Shown: in pieces, positions 7,323 to 9,875 of the stretch | Layout: each line of letters starts with the position of its first letter | Numbering within the stretch: the first letter of the stretch is position 1 | From: DASPPM01 sp035604475 | GTDB taxonomy: Bacteria; Pseudomonadota; Alphaproteobacteria; JACZXZ01 | Direction of reading: 5' to 3' | Length of the DNA stretch: 9,875 bases | Assembly (NCBI GenBank): GCA_035604475.1 | Contig: DATNIJ010000318.1 | Location: 1-9,875, forward strand | The notes under the pieces: generated by a model | The model's database searches: none | What the model was told of the DNA's origin: nothing | What the model saw: the letters and a program-made list of their open reading frames with translations, nothing else | Position numbers and translations under genes: made by a program

Positions 7323-7837
7323 GGCCGGCCCAGGCTCTCGCTGCGCTCGTGCGCGCGCCAGCGCTCGAAGGTGGCGGCGTGATGCGCGTGGCAAATGGCG
7401 ACGGCAAGCGCGTCCGCGGCATCGGGCCCGGCGATCTCGGCCGTGGGCAAGAGATGCCGCACCATCGCCTGGATCTGCTCCTTCTGCGCGTGGCCGGCGC
7501 CGACCACGGATTTCTTGACGAGGTTGGTCGGATATTCCGTGACCTTGAGGCCGGCGCGCGCCGGGGCGAGCAACACTACCCCGCGGGCCAAGCCGAGCTT
7601 CAAGGTCGAGCTCGCATTCTTGTTGACGAAGCTCTCCTCGACCGCCGCCTCGTGAGGCGCGTAGCGCTCGATCACCGCGCGCACGCCGTCATAGAGCTGG
7701 GCGAGACGCATGGGCACCTCAAGCGCGTCATCGGAGCTGAGCGTGCCGTTGGCGACATGACGGAGGCGGCCCGCCGCGGCCTCGATGATGCCCCAGCCCG
7801 TCTTCCTCAGTCCCGGATCCAGTCCCAATAGTCGCAT
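7319..7837 (-). CDS. ruvC: Crossover junction endodeoxyribonuclease RuvC
   Basis: Dimeric resolvase that cuts Holliday junctions by symmetric nicks, acting with RuvAB. 172 residues, RNase H-like fold. The four acidic catalytic residues are visible: Asp7 in LLGLDPGLRKTGWG, Glu67 in AVEESFVNKN, and Asp139 and Asp142 in GPDAADALAVAICH. KNASSTLKLGLARG (73-86) is the conserved DNA-binding/dimer region. ATG at 7837 has GAGG with GGCTC between it and the start, a good ribosome binding site. It is 42 bases downstream of yebC and overlaps ruvA by 4 bases. The last dozen residues (RAHERSESLGRP) are polar and unlike the conserved core, as is common for RuvC tails. Confidence 0.97.
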   Translation of the reverse strand: MRLLGLDPGLRKTGWGIIEAAAGRLRHVANGTLSSDDALEVPMRLAQLYDGVRAVIERYAPHEAAVEESFVNKNASSTLKLGLARGVVLLAPARAGLKVTEYPTNLVKKSVVGAGHAQKEQIQAMVRHLLPTAEIAGPDAADALAVAICHAHHAATFERWRAHERSESLGRP

Positions 7838-7879
7838 GAGCCCCTCGGTCCCTCAGCGCGTGGCGGGCGCAGCCCCGGC

Positions 7880-8632
7880 TCAGCCTACGAGCCTCGCCAT
7901 AAGATCGTCGGCAATCTCGAAGTTCGCCGAAACCGTCTGGACGTCGTCGTTGTCCTCGAGCTGATCGAGGAGCTTGAGGAGACCCCTGGCACGCTCCTCA
8001 TCCCCCATCGGCACCGTGACTTGCGGCTTCCACACCAGCCCCGCGCGCTGGGGACGGCCGAACTTGGCCTCGAGCGCCTCCAGCACGCGGGCGAACGCAT
8101 CGGGTGCCGCGGTGATCTCGTGCCCGTTGGCGCTCGATTCCACGTTGTCGGCGCCGGCATCGAGGGCGGCCTCGAACATCTCATCCGCACTCGCGGCCTC
8201 GGGGCCGTAGACGATCTGTCCGACCCGCTTGAACTGGAAGCTCACGCTGTTGGTCTCGCCGAGCACGCCGCCGTGCTTGGAAAAGGCGGTGCGCACGTCG
8301 GAAGCGGTGCGCTTGCGGTTGTCGGTCAAGGCCTCGACGATGATCGCGACTCCGCCCGGGCCGTAGCCTTCGTAGCGAACCTCGTCATAGACCGCACCCG
8401 CCTCGCCCCCGCTCGCCCTCCGGATCGCGCGCTCGACGGTGTCGCGCGGCATGTTGGCATCGCGTGCCGCCGCCAGCGCCGCGCGCAGACGCGGGTTCGC
8501 ACTCGGCTCCGCTTGACCCGAGCGCGCCGCCACCATGATCTCGCGAATGATCTTGGCGAAGAGGCGGGCGCGCTTGGCGTCCTGCGCCCCCTTGCGATAC
8601 ATGATGTTCTTGAACTGCGAATGGCCGGCCAT
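7880..8632 (-). CDS. yebC: YebC/PmpR family protein (translation factor or transcriptional regulator)
   Basis: 250-residue cytoplasmic protein of the YebC/PmpR/TACO1 family. Members have been described as transcriptional regulators and, more recently, as ribosome-associated factors easing synthesis of proline-rich stretches; the sequence cannot decide between these. Hallmarks: N-terminus MAGHSQFKNIMYRKGAQDAKRA (family usually has His where Tyr12 is), MPRDTVERAIRRASGG (61-76), the YEGYGPGGVAIIVEALTDNRKRT region (88-110), and the acidic C-terminal stretch LDQLEDNDDVQTV. ATG at 8632 has only a weak SD-like GAGACGCGG upstream, but the conserved MAGHS start fixes it. It is the first gene of the likely yebC-ruvCAB-tol unit and follows a 186-base intergenic region with regulatory-looking elements. 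If the polyproline role holds here, the Pro-rich TolA and CpoB downstream would be natural clients. Confidence 0.96.
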   Translation of the reverse strand: MAGHSQFKNIMYRKGAQDAKRARLFAKIIREIMVAARSGQAEPSANPRLRAALAAARDANMPRDTVERAIRRASGGEAGAVYDEVRYEGYGPGGVAIIVEALTDNRKRTASDVRTAFSKHGGVLGETNSVSFQFKRVGQIVYGPEAASADEMFEAALDAGADNVESSANGHEITAAPDAFARVLEALEAKFGRPQRAGLVWKPQVTVPMGDEERARGLLKLLDQLEDNDDVQTVSANFEIADDLMARLVG

Positions 8633-8668
8633 AACGTCCGCGTCTCAAAATTTTGCAGGCGCACCGCG

Positions 8669-8676
8669 ATTCTATA
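8669..8676 (-). promoter_or_regulatory. Candidate extended -10 element upstream of yebC, overlapping a GANTC site
   Basis: On the minus strand TGG precedes TATAGAAT, giving a TGn extended -10-like element (TATAGA, or TAGAAT with 5 of 6 consensus bases) about 37 bases before the yebC start. No good -35 hexamer is present at 16-18 bases. GATTC at 8668-8672 (GAATC on the minus strand) is a GANTC site, the CcrM methylation target in alphaproteobacteria, and it overlaps the element. It is the only plausible promoter seen at the head of the operon. Confidence 0.4.
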
Positions 8677-8684
8677 CCATATCT

Positions 8685-8693
8685 TGTGGATAA
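8685..8693 (-). promoter_or_regulatory. Perfect DnaA box (TTATCCACA)
   Basis: The minus strand reads TTATCCACA, identical to the strong E. coli DnaA box consensus. It lies 8 bases upstream of the candidate -10 element of yebC, where bound DnaA would overlap RNA polymerase. A perfect 9-mer is expected well under once in this GC-rich window over both strands. It is a single box, with no second good copy nearby, so a replication origin is not supported and a regulatory role is inferred. Confidence 0.5.
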
Positions 8694-8760
8694 GCGCACG
8701 ATGACAGGCGGCTCAGCTAACAGACCAATATGGCGAGATTGGGGCGCGGGTAGCGGGGTA

Positions 8761-8778
8761 CTGTCCGACTTAGGACAG
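8761..8778. repeat. Perfect inverted repeat CTGTCC-N6-GGACAG
   Basis: Six-base arms pair perfectly around a 6-base spacer (GACTTA). It lies 41 bases beyond the restored stop of the broken small gene and about 130 bases before yebC. No T-tract follows on either strand, so it is not a classic terminator. It could be a protein-binding palindrome. It resembles the gammaproteobacterial LexA site CTGT-N8-ACAG, but the spacing is 10, not 8. Confidence 0.4.
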
Positions 8779-8818
8779 CCGGCGCCTACGCCTGTCGCGG
8801 CGGCACCGCCTCCGACGC

Positions 8819-9113
8819 TTAGGGCACCTCGACGGCGAACCAGATCTCGGGCTTGCCGCGCACTCCGGCCCATCGCCTCCTTGAGCTCATTGCTGGAAGC
8901 GAAGCTTCGCGCCTTTTCAAGCGTCGCGAAGTCGTGCCACGCCGTCACGTCGTTAACATCATCGACCGCTTGAAACACCTGGTGGTGGCCGGCGGCTCCC
9001 ATTGCTTTGCGCTCGGCCTCGAGCTTGTCAAATTCCGGCGCCATGCTGTGCAGGCCGCGATCCTCGGCGAGCGCCTTCCGATCCGAGACAGGCTGAAACT
9101 GCGGCAGGTTCAT
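8819..9113 (-). pseudogene. Frameshifted small alpha/beta-barrel (ABM/DABB-like) protein gene
   Basis: From ATG 9113 the frame encodes about 83 residues including EAERKAMGAAGHHQVFQAVDD, WHDFATLEKARSFASS and ELKEAMGR. These resemble a family of about 90-100-residue uncharacterised proteins with a ferredoxin-like (dimeric alpha/beta barrel) pattern. In that family the helix is followed by an AGV-x-G-x-P-x-IWF ending. Here the original frame turns into Arg-rich nonsense near 8864 and would run to 8385, deep into yebC. The neighbouring frame reads VRGKPEIWFAVEVP and stops with TAA at 8819. A short deletion (for example 5 bases) or another indel near 8864 explains this. A second lesion is possible near 9041: adding one base would give AWRPEFDKLE, the usual W-x-x-x-(F/Y)D pattern, and the first 20 residues do not look like the family. 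No clear SD precedes the ATG. A sequencing error cannot be excluded. Confidence 0.65.
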
Positions 9114-9165
9114 GATTTTTCTGCTAGGCTTCGTTCGCCCGTAAGCCTCGGCCCAGGTGCCGGGG

Positions 9166-9171
9166 TAAAAT
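9166..9171 (+). promoter_or_regulatory. Weak candidate -10 (TAAAAT) upstream of the small membrane protein gene
   Basis: TAAAAT matches 5 of 6 bases of the sigma-70 -10 consensus and lies about 70 bases before the ATG at 9243, in the divergent intergenic region. No convincing -35 hexamer is at the right distance, so this is only a candidate. Confidence 0.2.
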
Positions 9172-9242
9172 CAAGGGAGACGCCGCCGGCAACCCGGCCC
9201 GGTCGATCGATGTGCGTGCACGGGGAGTTCTAGGGGGAAGCG

Positions 9243-9437
9243 ATGGAGTCACAGCTCAAGAGAGTGTTCGTAGGAGTCAGCACGTTCGCCGTGGGACTCT
9301 TATATTTCTATGCTCTCGCATTGTCGGTCGTCGTCGCCTTGACCAACACCGTCCCCTGGTACCTCATTTTGGGGGCCTGGGTAATCATTTCCATCTTGCT
9401 CTTCTACGCGAAGGACCGCAGCGCTTCGGCTTCGTAG
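9243..9437 (+). CDS. Small two-helix membrane protein of unknown function
   Basis: 64 residues, not recognised. The ATG has AGGGGG 5 bases upstream, a strong ribosome binding site, which supports real translation. Two hydrophobic helices (about 8-33 and 38-57) are joined by a short turn TNTVPW. The N-terminus is MESQLKR and the C-terminus is the polar tail AKDRSASAS, so both ends are likely cytoplasmic. It is the only clear plus-strand gene in the window and converges on the metallophosphoesterase gene with 11 bases between stops. By hand count it is about 54% GC (106 of 195), clearly below its neighbours, and it uses codons such as TTA, AGA, GGA and TCA that are rare around it. That could mean recent arrival or simply the composition of a hydrophobic protein. 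Function unknown. Confidence 0.75.
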   Translation: MESQLKRVFVGVSTFAVGLLYFYALALSVVVALTNTVPWYLILGAWVIISILLFYAKDRSASAS

Positions 9438-9445
9438 CTTCGACG

Positions 9446-9471
9446 CGCTCAAAGCTCCGGCAGCTTGAGCG
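9446..9471. terminator. 10-bp bulged stem-loop at the convergent gene ends
   Basis: Bases 9446-9456 and 9462-9471 pair over 10 positions with one bulged A and a 5-base loop (CCGGC). The stem starts 8 bases after the stop of the plus-strand membrane protein gene and includes the stop and last codons of the minus-strand metallophosphoesterase. A stem placed between two convergent genes suits a bidirectional terminator or mRNA 3'-end stabiliser. No T-run follows on either side, so intrinsic termination is uncertain. Confidence 0.4.
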
Positions 9472-9875
9472 TCCCCGCCGGCTGAGGCAGCGGCCAGTGC
9501 GGCTGGAGCCGGCCGCCCAGGCGCAGGGGGGCGATGTGCTTGGCAAGTCCCGTACGATCGTCGCTCTCGATGAAGGCGGCGCAGAGCGTCGCCTCGCCGT
9601 CGGCGGCACTCAGCCGCTCGCCCTTGAGCTTGGTGACGAAGCGGGCAACCGCCTCGCCCTTCTGCATGCCGATCACGGAATCATAGTCCCCGCACATGCC
9701 GAGGTCGGTCTGGTAGGCGGTGCCGCCCGGCAGGATCTGCGCGTCCGCGGTCGGCACGTGCGAGTGGGTGCCGAGGACGGCGGAGACGCGCCCGTCGCAG
9801 AAGTGCCCGACCGACATCTTCTCGCTCGTCGCCTCGCCATGGATGTCGACCAGGATGAAATCCGCGTTCTTGCCG
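9449..9875 (-). CDS. YmdB-like (TIGR00282-type) metallophosphoesterase, N-terminus outside window
   Basis: The C-terminal 141 residues of a metallophosphoesterase; the frame is open to the right edge. Seen: FILVDIHGEATSEK near the edge, then VSAVLGTHSHVPTAD with the His-x-His pair expected to bind the catalytic metals, and AYQTDLGMCGDYDSVIG, all characteristic of the YmdB/MG_246/BB_0505 family. Bacillus YmdB hydrolyses cyclic nucleotides in vitro and affects RNA turnover and biofilm; the physiological substrate in alphaproteobacteria is unknown. The N-terminal metal-binding Asp and Asn residues lie outside the window. A member of this family upstream of yebC-ruvCAB is a common alphaproteobacterial arrangement. 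The stop TGA at 9449 lies inside a stem-loop shared with the convergent plus-strand gene. Confidence 0.9.
   Translation of the reverse strand, partial: GKNADFILVDIHGEATSEKMSVGHFCDGRVSAVLGTHSHVPTADAQILPGGTAYQTDLGMCGDYDSVIGMQKGEAVARFVTKLKGERLSAADGEATLCAAFIESDDRTGLAKHIAPLRLGGRLQPHWPLPQPAGTLKLPEL

Noticed and set aside
6715..7422. N-terminal extension of RuvB to 7422
   Set aside because: The extra 236 codons overlap ruvA and ruvC out of frame and have no conserved content; the GTG at 6714 with a good SD gives the normal family N-terminus.
8604..8613. GTTCTTGAAC palindrome as a LexA-type site
   Set aside because: It lies in the conserved HSQFKN codons at the start of yebC and has the wrong half-site orientation and spacing.
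8761..8778. LexA (SOS) box upstream of the ruv genes
   Set aside because: The spacing (CTGT-N10-ACAG) differs from the gammaproteobacterial site, and the alphaproteobacterial GTTC-N7-GTTC motif was not found in this intergenic region.
8385..8860. Continuation of the small-gene frame into yebC as a 242-residue protein
   Set aside because: The extension is Arg/Gly/Ala-rich, overlaps the conserved yebC start by some 250 bases, and the family-like ending is found in the next frame instead.

Overview
This GC-rich window reads as the Tol-Pal region of an alphaproteobacterium. The gene order (metallophosphoesterase, yebC, ruvC, ruvA, ruvB, ybgC, tolQ, tolR, tolA, tolB, pal, cpoB) matches the arrangement known from that class. 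The proline-rich TolA and the C-terminal style of TolA and Pal also fit. I cannot name the genus.

Layout, from right to left, because almost everything is on the minus strand. The right edge (9449-9875) holds the C-terminal part of a YmdB-like (TIGR00282-type) metallophosphoesterase. Next to it, on the plus strand and converging with it, is a 64-codon two-helix membrane protein gene (9243-9437) with lower GC. Divergent from that is a small dimeric alpha/beta-barrel-like gene (8819-9113) that appears broken by at least one frameshift. A 186-base intergenic stretch follows. It carries a perfect CTGTCC/GGACAG inverted repeat, a perfect 9-base DnaA box, a candidate -10 element overlapping a GANTC site, and the start of yebC.

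From 8632 down to 1 the genes are packed tightly. yebC and the Holliday-junction set ruvC-ruvA-ruvB come first, joined by 4-base stop/start overlaps. ruvB overlaps ybgC by 8 bases, and ybgC leads into tolQ-tolR-tolA-tolB with gaps of 3-10 bases. pal (142-base gap) and cpoB (189-base gap) follow. cpoB runs off the left edge.

Functionally there are two modules in one likely transcription unit. RuvABC resolves recombination intermediates. TolQ-TolR is the proton-driven inner-membrane motor that energises TolA. TolA reaches across the periplasm to TolB and Pal, which keeps the outer membrane attached during constriction. CpoB links this machine to septal peptidoglycan synthesis. I found no unknown multi-gene system. 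The items most worth checking are the DnaA box with GANTC at the head of the operon, the frameshifted small gene, the opposite-strand small membrane protein, the G-quadruplex/polyproline stretch in tolA, and the altered acidic pin in RuvA.
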